Assembly: GCF_013387495.1 (NCBI RefSeq)
Contig: NZ_JABZEE010000021.1
Coordinates: forward strand, 1 to 64,000
From: Streptomyces sp. PKU-EA00015
GTDB lineage: Bacteria; Actinomycetota; Actinomycetes; Streptomycetales; Streptomycetaceae
DNA: 64,000 nucleotides
Direction: 5' to 3'
Shown here: in pieces, positions 22,947 through 31,507 of the stretch
Layout of the letters: every line of letters starts with the position of its first letter
Numbering within the stretch: the first letter of the stretch is position 1
Made by a program: the position numbers and the translations under genes
The notes under the pieces: model-generated
Database searches by the model: none
The model's input: only the letters and a program-made list of their open reading frames with translations
Told to the model about the DNA's origin: nothing

Positions 22947-24374
22947 GCCCGTTCGCACACACAGACGTCCCTCCCGTCGTCCGCCGCCTCACGGTCGGCA
23001 CGCACCTGGGCGGTGATCCTCGCCGCGTGCGCCGGTCAGTTCCTCGTCGTGCTCGACGTCTCCGTGGTCAACGTCGCGCTGCCGTCGATGCGGGCGGACC
23101 TCGGACTGAGCGCCACCGGGCTGCAATGGGTGCTCAACGCGTACTCCATCGCCTTCGCCGGGTTCATGCTCCTGGGCGGCCGGGCGGCCGACATCTTCGG
23201 CCGCAAGCGGATGTTCCTCGTCGGGCTCGGGCTGTTCACGGCCGCGTCGCTGGCGGGCGGGCTCGCGCAGGAGGGCTGGCAGCTGCTCGCCGCCCGTGCC
23301 GTGCAGGGCCTCGGCGCGGCCGTCCTCGCCCCGGCGACGCTCACGCTCGTCACGGCGGCCGTCCCGCCCGGCCCCGCCCGCACGCGCGCCATCGGAACCT
23401 GGTCGGCCGTCGGGGCGGCGGGCGGCGCGGCCGGCGGTCTCGTCGGGGGCGTCCTCACCGACCTGCTCTCCTGGCGCTGGGTCCTCCTGATCAACGTGCC
23501 CGTCGGCGTGCTCGTGCTGGCCTGCGCGGTGGTGTGGCTGCGCGAGAGCCGCGTGGCCGAGGGCCGCCGCCTCGACCTGCCGGGCGCGGTCCTGGTCACC
23601 GGCGGCCTCGCTGCCGTCGCGTACGGCATCGTGCAGACGGAGGAGTCGGGCTGGGCCGAGAGCGGGACGCTGTTTCCCCTGCTCGGGGGCCTGGTGCTGC
23701 TGGGCCTGTTCGTGGCCGTGGAGGCGCGCACGGCCGCACCCCTGATGCCGCTGAAGGTCTTCCGCTCGCGCGCCGTGTCGGCCGCGAACGTGGCGATGAC
23801 GGTCACCGGTTCGGTGTCGTTCGCCATGTGGTTCTTCATGACCGTCTACGCGCAGAACGTCCTCGGCTACACGCCGCTGGAGGCCGGACTCGCCCTGATC
23901 CCCAGCTCGTTGAGCATCGTCATCGGCTCCAAGCTCGCCCCCCGCCTGATGGTGCGCGCCGGCGCGCGGAACGTCGCGGTCCTCGGCGCGCTGATCGCCG
24001 CCACCGGATTCGGCTGGCAGTCGACGATGGGGGCGGACGGCTCGTACCTGACGACCATCGCGCTGCCGGGCGTGCTGATGATGACCGGCGTCGGCCTCGT
24101 CGCGACGCCGCTCGCCTCCCTCGCCACCTCGGGCGCGGCGCCCGGCGACGCCGGTCTGGTCTCCGGCCTCGTCAACACCTCCCGCACGATGGGCGGCGCG
24201 CTCGGCCTCGCGATCCTCTCCACCGCCGCGGCCTCCCGCACGGACGGCGCGACCACGGCCGAGGCGCTGACGTCCGGCTACGCGCTGGCCTTCCGCACGG
24301 GCGCCGGGGTGCTGCTGGGCGCCGCGGTCCTGATGCTGCTGTGGCTGCCGCGCCCGGAGCGGGAGAGTGCCTGA
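22929..24374 (+). CDS. DHA2-family (14-TM) MFS exporter
   Basis: 481 residues with about 14 hydrophobic spans. Family signatures are LDVSVVNVALPSM in helix 1 (motif D1 of DHA2), GGRAADIFGRKRMF (motif A) and the antiporter motif C region GAAGGAAGGLVGGVL. It is a proton-driven exporter of drugs or metabolites. It is monocistronic, following the paralogous anchored proteins by 99 nt. Control may come through the dyad over its start codon. An ATG three codons downstream is an alternative. Confidence 0.9.
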   Translation: MTRMVAARSHTQTSLPSSAASRSARTWAVILAACAGQFLVVLDVSVVNVALPSMRADLGLSATGLQWVLNAYSIAFAGFMLLGGRAADIFGRKRMFLVGLGLFTAASLAGGLAQEGWQLLAARAVQGLGAAVLAPATLTLVTAAVPPGPARTRAIGTWSAVGAAGGAAGGLVGGVLTDLLSWRWVLLINVPVGVLVLACAVVWLRESRVAEGRRLDLPGAVLVTGGLAAVAYGIVQTEESGWAESGTLFPLLGGLVLLGLFVAVEARTAAPLMPLKVFRSRAVSAANVAMTVTGSVSFAMWFFMTVYAQNVLGYTPLEAGLALIPSSLSIVIGSKLAPRLMVRAGARNVAVLGALIAATGFGWQSTMGADGSYLTTIALPGVLMMTGVGLVATPLASLATSGAAPGDAGLVSGLVNTSRTMGGALGLAILSTAAASRTDGATTAEALTSGYALAFRTGAGVLLGAAVLMLLWLPRPERESA

Positions 24375-24478
24375 AGCCGACCGGGTGCGGGGGGATCGAG
24401 GGTTGCGACAGGGTGTCGTGTGGAAGGGGTAGGGAACGCGGTCGACCGGGGCGGGGGAGCCCCGAAGGGGGAGAACAG

Positions 24479-27400
24479 GTGAGCGCGTTACCCCGGCAGC
24501 CCACGGAGGGCACCGGTCCCAAGGCCCTGGACGCGGCCGTCCTGCGGATCAGCGACGAGCAGGGCGACCCGGTCGGCCTGGGCTTCCTGGTCTCCGACGA
24601 GCTCGCCGTCACCTGCGCGCACGTGGTCTCGGCGGCGCTCGGCGCGCCGGAGGACGCCGAGCCCGACGCCTCCGCCCGGCTCCACGTCGACCTGCCGCTG
24701 CTCTCTTCGCCGGCGCAGGGAGTGACGGCGGGCGTCGTGCACTGGGTGCCCCCGCAGCAGTCCGGTGCCGGGGACGTGGCGGTGCTGCGGCTGGACGCGC
24801 CGCTTCCCGGCGCCCGGCCCGTCCGGCTGGTCGAGGCGCAGGACGTCTGGGAGCACCCCGTGCGCGCCTTCGGGTTTCCGCACGGGCGTCCCGGAGGGGT
24901 CTGGCACGCGGGCGTCCTGCGGGCGCGACAGGCCAACGGCTGGGTGCAGGCCGACCTGACCGGCGAGGGCTATCAGGTCTCCCGGGGCTTCAGCGGCACT
25001 CCGGTGTGGGACGAGAAACTCGTCGGCGTGGTCGGCATGGTGGCCGTCGCCGAGTCCGGCAGTCCCCCCGTGAGCTACCTGATCCCCACCGGCGGCCTGC
25101 TGACTGCCTGGCCCGAGATGCGCGGCCTGGCCCTCCCGCCGTCCCCGTTCCGCAGCCTCTCGGCGTTCGAGGAGTCCGACGCCCACGTCTTCCACGGGCG
25201 GCGGGCCGAGAGCGACGAAGTGGCCGGTGCGCTGGCCGCCGAGCGCTGGGTCTGTCTCGTCGGCCCCTCCGGCTCCGGCAAGTCCTCGCTGGCCCTGGCC
25301 GGAGTGGTCCCCCGGCTGCGCGCGGCCGGAGCCGCGGCGGTCGTCCTGCGGCCCGCCTCCGGCAGCAGCCCGCTGTCCGCGCTCGCGGCCGCCCTGCTCC
25401 CGCTCCTGGAGTCCGGTCTGTCCGAGACGGAACGGCTCGCACGGATCCCCGAACTGACCGGTCTGCTGCGGCGGCAGGGGCCTGCCGATGCCGTGGCACG
25501 GCTGCTGCAACTCCAGGGCAGCCGCCGGCTGCTCGTCGTGGTCGACCAGTTCGAGGAACTGCTCGGCCTCGACTCCGCGTTCGTGGACGAGCTGGCCGAC
25601 GTGCTCTTCGACGACGCCCTCCCGCCCACCGTCCGGGTGCTGGCCACACTGCGGGCCGACTTCCTCGAGACCGCGCTCTCCCACCCGCGCCTCGGGCCGG
25701 TCCTCGGCCGGCACCTGTACGCGCTCGGCCCCCTGGGCCCCGAGCGGCTCCGCGAGGTCGTGACCGCACCGGTCGACGCCATCCCCGGCGTGCGCTACGA
25801 ACCCCACCTCGCCGACCGCATCCTGGCCGACACCGGCACCGGCTCCGGCGCCCTGCCGCTGCTGGGCTTCACCCTCGACCTGCTGTGGCAGCGGCAGGAG
25901 GGCGGCCTGCTGACCCACCAGGCGTACGAGGAACTCGGCGGCGTGACAGGCGCGTTGAGCGCGCACGCCGACCGGGTCTGGGCGGAGTACGTGCCGAGGG
26001 AGGACGAAGAGGCGGCACGGCGGCTGTTCACCCGGCTCGTGCGGATGCCGGCGGGCGCGGCGGCGGCGACGCGCCGCATGGCGCTGCGCACGGAGCTGGG
26101 CGAGGACCAGTGGCGTATCGCCCAACGGCTCGCCGCGACCAGGCTGCTCGTCACCGGCCGCAGCGTCGAAGGCGCCGAGACGGTCGAACTCACCCACGAG
26201 GCGCTGATCAGCGGCTGGGACAAACTGGCCGCGTGGGCCGCCGAGGACCGGTCCTTCCTGGTCTGGCGGGAGTCCCTGCGACACGACAGGGAGCGTTGGG
26301 AGCAGGGAGGACGCGACCCGGAGCTGCTGCCGACGGCCGTCGCGCTGGCGGGCGCCCAGCAGTGGCAGCGCGAGCGGGGCGACGATCTGAGCGACGCGGA
26401 ACGCACCTATCTGGAGGCCGGGCGCACCCACCGCCGATCCCGGACCCGCAGGCGCAGGGCGTTCCTCTCGGGTCTCGGCATCGTCGTCGTGCTGGCGCTG
26501 GTGCTCGGGACCCTGTTCGTGGTGACGCGGCGGGAGAGCGAGGAGCGAGCGGCGCTCGCCGCCTCACGTGCCCTGGCGGGTGCCTCGCAGGACGAGGCGT
26601 CCGCCGACCCGGCCCGGTCGGTGATGCTGGCGCTGGCGGCGTACCGGGCCTCGCCGACGCAGGAGGCGCGCAACCAGCTGCTGCGGCAGTATCTGGAGCA
26701 CTGGGACACCGAACGGGTTCTCACCGGAGCGCTGGGCACCTTCAAGACGCTCGCGGCGAGCAGCGACGGCAATGTGGTGCTGGCCTCCTCGCAGCTGGGC
26801 AGCGCGGTGCTGTTCGTGCACGCGGCCGACGGACGCGTTCGCAGTGAACAGGTCCGCTCGACCGGCCACGTGCGTTACCCCCTGGTCTCGGCGGACGGAA
26901 CGCGGGCCGGCTACGTCCAGGAGGACGGGAAGGCCGCCTGGTTCGACGTGCGTGCCGATGCCGGACGTCCCGTGGGCCGGGTGCGCGAACTGCCCGCGGC
27001 GCCGGGGGCGACCACCGGCGCGAACGAGGACGTCAAGTCCTCGATGTCGCCGGACGGAAGGATCATCGCCTCCAAGGTCAAGGACCGTCTGGTCTGGTGG
27101 AGCCTGGACAGCGGCACCGTCGGCGGAGAGGTGCCCGCACCCAAGGGCATGATCTTCGACCTGTGGGTCGGTGCCGACGACCGCACCCTGCTGGCGCCCG
27201 TCTACGAGAACCTGAACGGCCTGGGGAAGCAGGAGAAGATCAGCCTGCTGGCCGTGGACATGGCCACCGGCAGGCAGCGGGTGGTCGTGTCGGGAACGGA
27301 TGAGGTCCTGCTGTCCGGCGACCGCAAGGCGGTCGTCGCCTGCCGTGAGCAGCACGGCCAGTCCGTCCTGAGCCTCCATCGCGTCTCCGACGGCACCCGG

Positions 27401-28786
27401 CAAGGGGGTCCGTACCGCGAGAAGGAGGAGAGGTACCGGACCGATCTGTGCACGGCGGACGCCGTCGACGCCACGGGACGCTTCGTCGTTCTCGGACTCG
27501 GCCATCTGCGCCTGCTGGACCTGTCCCGGAACAGGGTGGTGTCGCGGACGGCGGACCCGGTCGAGCCCGTCCGTTTCCTCCCCTACGAGAACCTGGTGTC
27601 GACCGGCGGAAAGCTCCTTCTCCTCCAGTACGACGACAACGCGATCACCTACACCGAGGTGCCCAGGTCCGGGGACCACATACTCGACGTGGGCCAGCAG
27701 ACACTCACCGACGACGCCAGCAGGACGATCACCGTCCTCGCCGACGGATCGCGCATCCAGCTGCGGCCCTCGGACGCGGACGACGAGCGGGTGCTCGCCG
27801 AGGCGCAGCGGTCGAAACCGTACTGGAAGCCGGGACGGGACGACCTGCTCCAGACCGACAGCCGTGGAACACTCGTCGCCGACCGGGAGGGCAGGAACGT
27901 GGTGTCCGTCCGCGAGGTCGCGACCTTGCGGCAACGGGCGAGAATCACCGCGGCCGAGCCGCCACCCCTCGGCGCGCGGCCGCCGATCCCGGGAGGCGGC
28001 GGCGGGTCCCCCAACCGGCCGGGCCCGCAGTGGGACTTCCGCTACTTCTTCGACCCCAGCGGGCGTCTGGTCACCGTCTCGGGCACGGTGGTCCAGCAGT
28101 GGGACGCGCGCACCGGCGAGCAGCTCGCGCGCCTCGACGCCGGGCCCCTCCTCCGCAGGATCGCGGGGAAGGACAATCCGGATGTTCTGATCGGCGGCTA
28201 TCCGGCCCCGAACCGGATCACCGTGACCGTCATGGGCGATCCCGTCGTCCGTGTCGTCGACGTCACCACGGGCCGCGTCACGGCCGAGGTGAGGACCAGC
28301 GAAGACGTCCGCGCCGTCCAGTTCGAGCCCACCGGCCGCTACTTCGCTCTGATGCGCCGGGGAGCGGTGGTCGAGCTGTGGCGGCGTGAGCCCACCCCCC
28401 GCAAGGTGCTCGGGCCGCTGCGCAGCGTCGGCGAGGACTCCACCACCCCGTGGGTGGCGGGCTTCCTTCGCGACGGCCGCTACCTGATAGCCGCCAACCG
28501 CTCCGTGCGGATCTACCGGGTCGACGGACGTGCGGCCGCGGACTCCTACGAGTTCGGCGTTCGGCGCAACATCGCCGGCGCGGAGGATGTGCACGCGTTC
28601 CTCGACGTCTCCAAGGACGGCAGAACCGTGATCCAGGCGGGCCCCGACGGCATCGGCGGTCCCCTCGCCCTCGACGCCGCCGCGTGGCAGCGCGCGTTGT
28701 GCGACGTCATCGGCCACCGCGCCTTCACGGATGACGAGGTGAGCAGCCTGCCGGTGGACATTCCGGAGAGAGTGGTGTGCCCCTAG
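24479..28786 (+). CDS. Trypsin-like protease - STAND NTPase - transmembrane - propeller protein
   Basis: 1435 residues. Residues 15-215 form a trypsin-like domain with triad His48 (TCAHVV), Asp99 (GAGDVAVL) and Ser172 (GFSGTPVW). Residues 225-640 form a STAND/nSTAND1 NTPase with Walker A GPSGSGKS (262-269), Walker B LLVVVDQFEE (351-360) and the helical motif VELTHEALISGW (569-580). One transmembrane helix (661-683) is flanked by RRSRTRRRR and TRRESEERAALAASRAL. The rest is a WD40-like propeller (SPDGRIIAS, DATGRFVVL, DPSGRLVTV). STAND proteins are switch ATPases. A protease effector on such a switch suggests a triggered proteolytic response, possibly defence (inference). The GTG at 24479 follows aagggggaga. 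Confidence 0.88.
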   Translation: MSALPRQPTEGTGPKALDAAVLRISDEQGDPVGLGFLVSDELAVTCAHVVSAALGAPEDAEPDASARLHVDLPLLSSPAQGVTAGVVHWVPPQQSGAGDVAVLRLDAPLPGARPVRLVEAQDVWEHPVRAFGFPHGRPGGVWHAGVLRARQANGWVQADLTGEGYQVSRGFSGTPVWDEKLVGVVGMVAVAESGSPPVSYLIPTGGLLTAWPEMRGLALPPSPFRSLSAFEESDAHVFHGRRAESDEVAGALAAERWVCLVGPSGSGKSSLALAGVVPRLRAAGAAAVVLRPASGSSPLSALAAALLPLLESGLSETERLARIPELTGLLRRQGPADAVARLLQLQGSRRLLVVVDQFEELLGLDSAFVDELADVLFDDALPPTVRVLATLRADFLETALSHPRLGPVLGRHLYALGPLGPERLREVVTAPVDAIPGVRYEPHLADRILADTGTGSGALPLLGFTLDLLWQRQEGGLLTHQAYEELGGVTGALSAHADRVWAEYVPREDEEAARRLFTRLVRMPAGAAAATRRMALRTELGEDQWRIAQRLAATRLLVTGRSVEGAETVELTHEALISGWDKLAAWAAEDRSFLVWRESLRHDRERWEQGGRDPELLPTAVALAGAQQWQRERGDDLSDAERTYLEAGRTHRRSRTRRRRAFLSGLGIVVVLALVLGTLFVVTRRESEERAALAASRALAGASQDEASADPARSVMLALAAYRASPTQEARNQLLRQYLEHWDTERVLTGALGTFKTLAASSDGNVVLASSQLGSAVLFVHAADGRVRSEQVRSTGHVRYPLVSADGTRAGYVQEDGKAAWFDVRADAGRPVGRVRELPAAPGATTGANEDVKSSMSPDGRIIASKVKDRLVWWSLDSGTVGGEVPAPKGMIFDLWVGADDRTLLAPVYENLNGLGKQEKISLLAVDMATGRQRVVVSGTDEVLLSGDRKAVVACREQHGQSVLSLHRVSDGTRQGGPYREKEERYRTDLCTADAVDATGRFVVLGLGHLRLLDLSRNRVVSRTADPVEPVRFLPYENLVSTGGKLLLLQYDDNAITYTEVPRSGDHILDVGQQTLTDDASRTITVLADGSRIQLRPSDADDERVLAEAQRSKPYWKPGRDDLLQTDSRGTLVADREGRNVVSVREVATLRQRARITAAEPPPLGARPPIPGGGGGSPNRPGPQWDFRYFFDPSGRLVTVSGTVVQQWDARTGEQLARLDAGPLLRRIAGKDNPDVLIGGYPAPNRITVTVMGDPVVRVVDVTTGRVTAEVRTSEDVRAVQFEPTGRYFALMRRGAVVELWRREPTPRKVLGPLRSVGEDSTTPWVAGFLRDGRYLIAANRSVRIYRVDGRAAADSYEFGVRRNIAGAEDVHAFLDVSKDGRTVIQAGPDGIGGPLALDAAAWQRALCDVIGHRAFTDDEVSSLPVDIPERVVCP

Positions 28787-28844
28787 CCTCAGGCGGGGGG
28801 TCGGTCAGGCGTGCCCTGCGCACGGCGGCGGTGCCGTCCGTCGG

Positions 28845-29294
28845 TCACGGCCTGCCCTGCTCCCCGGCCGCCGCCGCGGCCAGCACCGGGTCGATCACGG
28901 TCTCGCCGGTCAGCGCCCGGCGGATCGCCTCGGCCAGTTCCTCGACCGGGCCGTCCTTCACCAGGAGTCCGGCCGCTCCGGCCTCCAGAGTCCGGCGCAG
29001 GAGCCCGGGGCGGCCGAAGGTCGTGAGGATCAGCACCCGGCAGTCCGGCACCTCCTTGCGCAGCTCGGCCGCGGCGTCGACGCCGCTGAGCCCGGGCAGA
29101 TCGCAGTCGAGCAGCGCCACGTCGGGCCACCGGGTCAGCGCCGCGTCCACGATCTCGTCACCGCGGCCCACCTGGGCCACCACCTCGATGTCGGGCTCCA
29201 TGCCGAGGAGCAGCGCGAGCGCGCCGCGCGTGGTGCTCCGGTTCTCGGCGATCAGCACCCGTACGGACTTGGCGGGTCTGTGCTCCCGCGGCAT
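28845..29294 (-). CDS. Response-regulator receiver domain lacking an output domain
   Basis: 149 residues. A NarL/DesR-type receiver: acidic pocket VLIAEN, phosphoacceptor Asp in ALLDCDLPG, Thr in ILTTFG and Lys in LLVKDGP, then VEELAEAIRRALTGETVIDP. In the family this linker is followed by a LuxR-type HTH. Here the frame stops after AAAAAGEQGRP, and no HTH is found in other frames downstream. It is either a natural receiver-only protein or a truncated regulator. No sensor kinase is adjacent. It converges on the STAND gene. Confidence 0.8.
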   Translation of the reverse strand: MPREHRPAKSVRVLIAENRSTTRGALALLLGMEPDIEVVAQVGRGDEIVDAALTRWPDVALLDCDLPGLSGVDAAAELRKEVPDCRVLILTTFGRPGLLRRTLEAGAAGLLVKDGPVEELAEAIRRALTGETVIDPVLAAAAAGEQGRP

Positions 29295-29437
29295 CTCGTC
29301 CACGGTGTCAAGGGTATGACCGGCCGCGCCGGCCCGCCTGTCGTGGCCGTGGCACTGCGGGCCGTAACCAGGAATCTGACAAGCCGTCAGCCGTCTTCCC
29401 AATGCCCGGTGGCTGCGTTATACATAGGCCCATCGGC

Positions 29438-29453
29438 CTAGAACGCGTTCTAG
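29438..29453. promoter_or_regulatory. Perfect KstR-type box before the MaoC/ADH/SDR operon
   Basis: CTAGAACGCGTTCTAG is a 16-bp perfect palindrome and contains TAGAACGCGTTCTA, which fits TnnAACnnGTTnnA at every fixed position. It lies 94 nt before the first gene. It is the second perfect KstR-type box in the window. Control by the repressor at 9141-9785 is inferred. The rest of 29295-29546 shows nothing else. Confidence 0.8.
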
Positions 29454-29546
29454 AACCGTCTGGGCCCCGTCCGGGCGACCTCGGTGCGGCCGACGGTGCG
29501 GACGGCCGTGCCGAGGTCTTCGAACCGTTCGAGGAGCAGCAGCCCC

Positions 29547-30401
29547 ATGCCCATTGACCCTGCCAGGGCCCTCGCCGCCGAACCCCGCTCGACCACGATC
29601 CGCTGGGACCACAAGGACGTCCAGCTCTACCACCTCGGCATCGGGGCGGGCGTCCCGGCCAACGACCCCGACGAGCTGCGCTACACGCTCGAATCCAGGC
29701 TCCACGTCCTGCCCAGCTTCGCCACCGTGGCGGGCGCGGGCATGGGCGTCGTCGGGGGACTGTCCGCGCCCGGCATCGACGTCGACCTCGCCGCCGTCCT
29801 GCACGGCGGCCAGCGCATCGCCCTGCACCGCCCCCTGCCCGTCAGCGGCACGGCGACCTCCACGTCACGCGTCGCCGCCGTGTACGACAAGGGCAAGGCG
29901 GCGGTCCTCGTCCTGCGCACCGAGGCGGCCGACGACGACGGGCCGCTGTGGACCAGCGACGCCCAGCTCTTCGTCCGCGGCGAGGGTGGATTCGGCGGCG
30001 AACGCGGCCCCTCCGAGCGCCTCGCCGTCCCCGACCGCGCACCCGACCGGACCGTCGAGCGCGTGATCCGTGAGGACCAGGCGCTGCTCTACCGGCTCTC
30101 CGGCGACTGGAACCCGCTGCACGCCGACCCGGAGTTCGCCAAGCTCGCCGGCTTCGAGCGGCCCATCCTGCACGGGCTCTGCTCGTACGGCATGACGCTC
30201 AAGGCCGTCGTCGACACGCTCCTGGGCGGCGACGTCACCAGGGTCCGCGCGTACGCCACCCGCTTCGCCGGCGTCGTCTTCCCCGGCGAGACCCTGCGCA
30301 TCCGCATGTGGCGGCGCGACGACGGCGTCCAGGCGGCGGTGACGGCGGTGGAGCGGGACGACGCCCCGGTGCTCGCGGACACGATCGTCGAACATTCGTG
30401 A
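29547..30401 (+). CDS. Double hot-dog MaoC-type enoyl-CoA hydratase (Hsd4B-like)
   Basis: 284 residues. The N-terminal non-catalytic hot-dog (WDHKDVQLYHLGIGAG, LPSFATVAG) is followed by the C-terminal catalytic one with the hydratase-2 motif DWNPLHADPEFAKLAGF and PILHGLCSYGMT. Length and phrases follow the actinobacterial Hsd4B/ChsH-type hydratase (Rv3538 in M. tuberculosis, as I recall it) of steroid side-chain beta-oxidation. It hydrates a 2-enoyl-CoA to the (R)-3-hydroxyacyl-CoA. It is followed by an alcohol dehydrogenase and an Hsd4A-like SDR, and preceded by a KstR box. Confidence 0.88.
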   Translation: MPIDPARALAAEPRSTTIRWDHKDVQLYHLGIGAGVPANDPDELRYTLESRLHVLPSFATVAGAGMGVVGGLSAPGIDVDLAAVLHGGQRIALHRPLPVSGTATSTSRVAAVYDKGKAAVLVLRTEAADDDGPLWTSDAQLFVRGEGGFGGERGPSERLAVPDRAPDRTVERVIREDQALLYRLSGDWNPLHADPEFAKLAGFERPILHGLCSYGMTLKAVVDTLLGGDVTRVRAYATRFAGVVFPGETLRIRMWRRDDGVQAAVTAVERDDAPVLADTIVEHS

Positions 30402-30420
30402 TCTTCCGAAGGGATCCGTC

Positions 30421-31497
30421 ATGCGCGCAGCCGTACTGCACGAGACAGGCCAGGACAAACTCGAAGTCCTCGACGACGTCGAGGCGGTGGGCTTCGGCCC
30501 GGGCAAGGTGCGGATCCGCGTCCGGGCGACCGGACTGTGCCACTCGGACGTCTCCGCGATGACCGGCGTCCTGCCGCAGCCCGCCCCCTTCGTCCCCGGC
30601 CACGAAGGCGCGGGCGAGATCATCGAGGTCGGGGACGGCGTTGCCGGCCTCGCACCGGGCGACCGCGTCCTGCTGTGCTGGCTGCCCGCGTGCGGCGCCT
30701 GCCCGTCCTGCCGGCGGGGGCAGTCGCACCTGTGCCTGGCGGGGTTCATGAACGCGGGCACGCCCAACTTCGCCCGCCCCGGCGGTGACGTCTTCGGCTT
30801 CGCCGGCACCGGCACGTTCGCCGAGGAGGTCGTCGTCGGCGCGGGCTGCGCCGTGCCCATCCCCGACGACGTGCCCTTCGACATCGCCGCGCTCATCGGC
30901 TGCGGCGTCACGACGGGGCTCGGTGCGGCGATCAACACCGCCCAGGTGCAGGCCGGTTCGTCCGTCGCCGTCATCGGCTGCGGCGGAGTCGGCATCTCCG
31001 CGATCCAGGGCACCCGGCTCCAGGGCGCGGCCGAGATCGTCGCGGTCGACCCGGTGGCCTCCCGGCGCGAGGCGGCCCTGCGGTTCGGCGCGACCGAGGC
31101 CGTGGCCCCCGACGGGCTCGCCGACGCCAAACAGCGCGTCACCGCGGGCGAGGGCTTCGACTACGTCTTCGAGGTGGTCGGCCGGTCGCAGACGGCACGG
31201 ACCGCGTACGAGACGACCCGGCGCGGCGGAACGCTGTGCGTCGTCGGCGCGGGCGCCATGGACGACCACCTCCAGCTCACGATGTTCGAGCTGTTCTTCG
31301 ACGAGAAGCGCATCCTGCCCTGCCTGTACGGAGGCGGCGACGTGCTGCGCTCCTACGAACGGGCCATCGCGCTCTGGCGGGCGGGCAGGATCGACCTGGA
31401 GTCGCTGATCACCCACCGGGTCCCGCTGGCCGGGATCAACGACGCCCTGGCGCAGATGCGCAGCGGCGAGGCCCTGCGTACGTGCGTCGAGATCTGA
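30421..31497 (+). CDS. Zinc-dependent alcohol dehydrogenase
   Basis: 358 residues. Medium-chain dehydrogenase: catalytic zinc ligands in GLCHSDV and the GHEGAG segment, structural zinc cysteines in CGACPSCRRGQSHLC and the nucleotide fold VIGCGGVGISAIQG. It follows class III/NDMA-type alcohol dehydrogenases and would oxidise an alcohol with NAD. It is the second gene of the KstR-box operon, 19 nt after the hydratase. It probably acts on a long-chain or steroid-derived alcohol (inference). Confidence 0.9.
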   Translation: MRAAVLHETGQDKLEVLDDVEAVGFGPGKVRIRVRATGLCHSDVSAMTGVLPQPAPFVPGHEGAGEIIEVGDGVAGLAPGDRVLLCWLPACGACPSCRRGQSHLCLAGFMNAGTPNFARPGGDVFGFAGTGTFAEEVVVGAGCAVPIPDDVPFDIAALIGCGVTTGLGAAINTAQVQAGSSVAVIGCGGVGISAIQGTRLQGAAEIVAVDPVASRREAALRFGATEAVAPDGLADAKQRVTAGEGFDYVFEVVGRSQTARTAYETTRRGGTLCVVGAGAMDDHLQLTMFELFFDEKRILPCLYGGGDVLRSYERAIALWRAGRIDLESLITHRVPLAGINDALAQMRSGEALRTCVEI

Positions 31498-31507
31498 GGG
31501 GGCCGCG

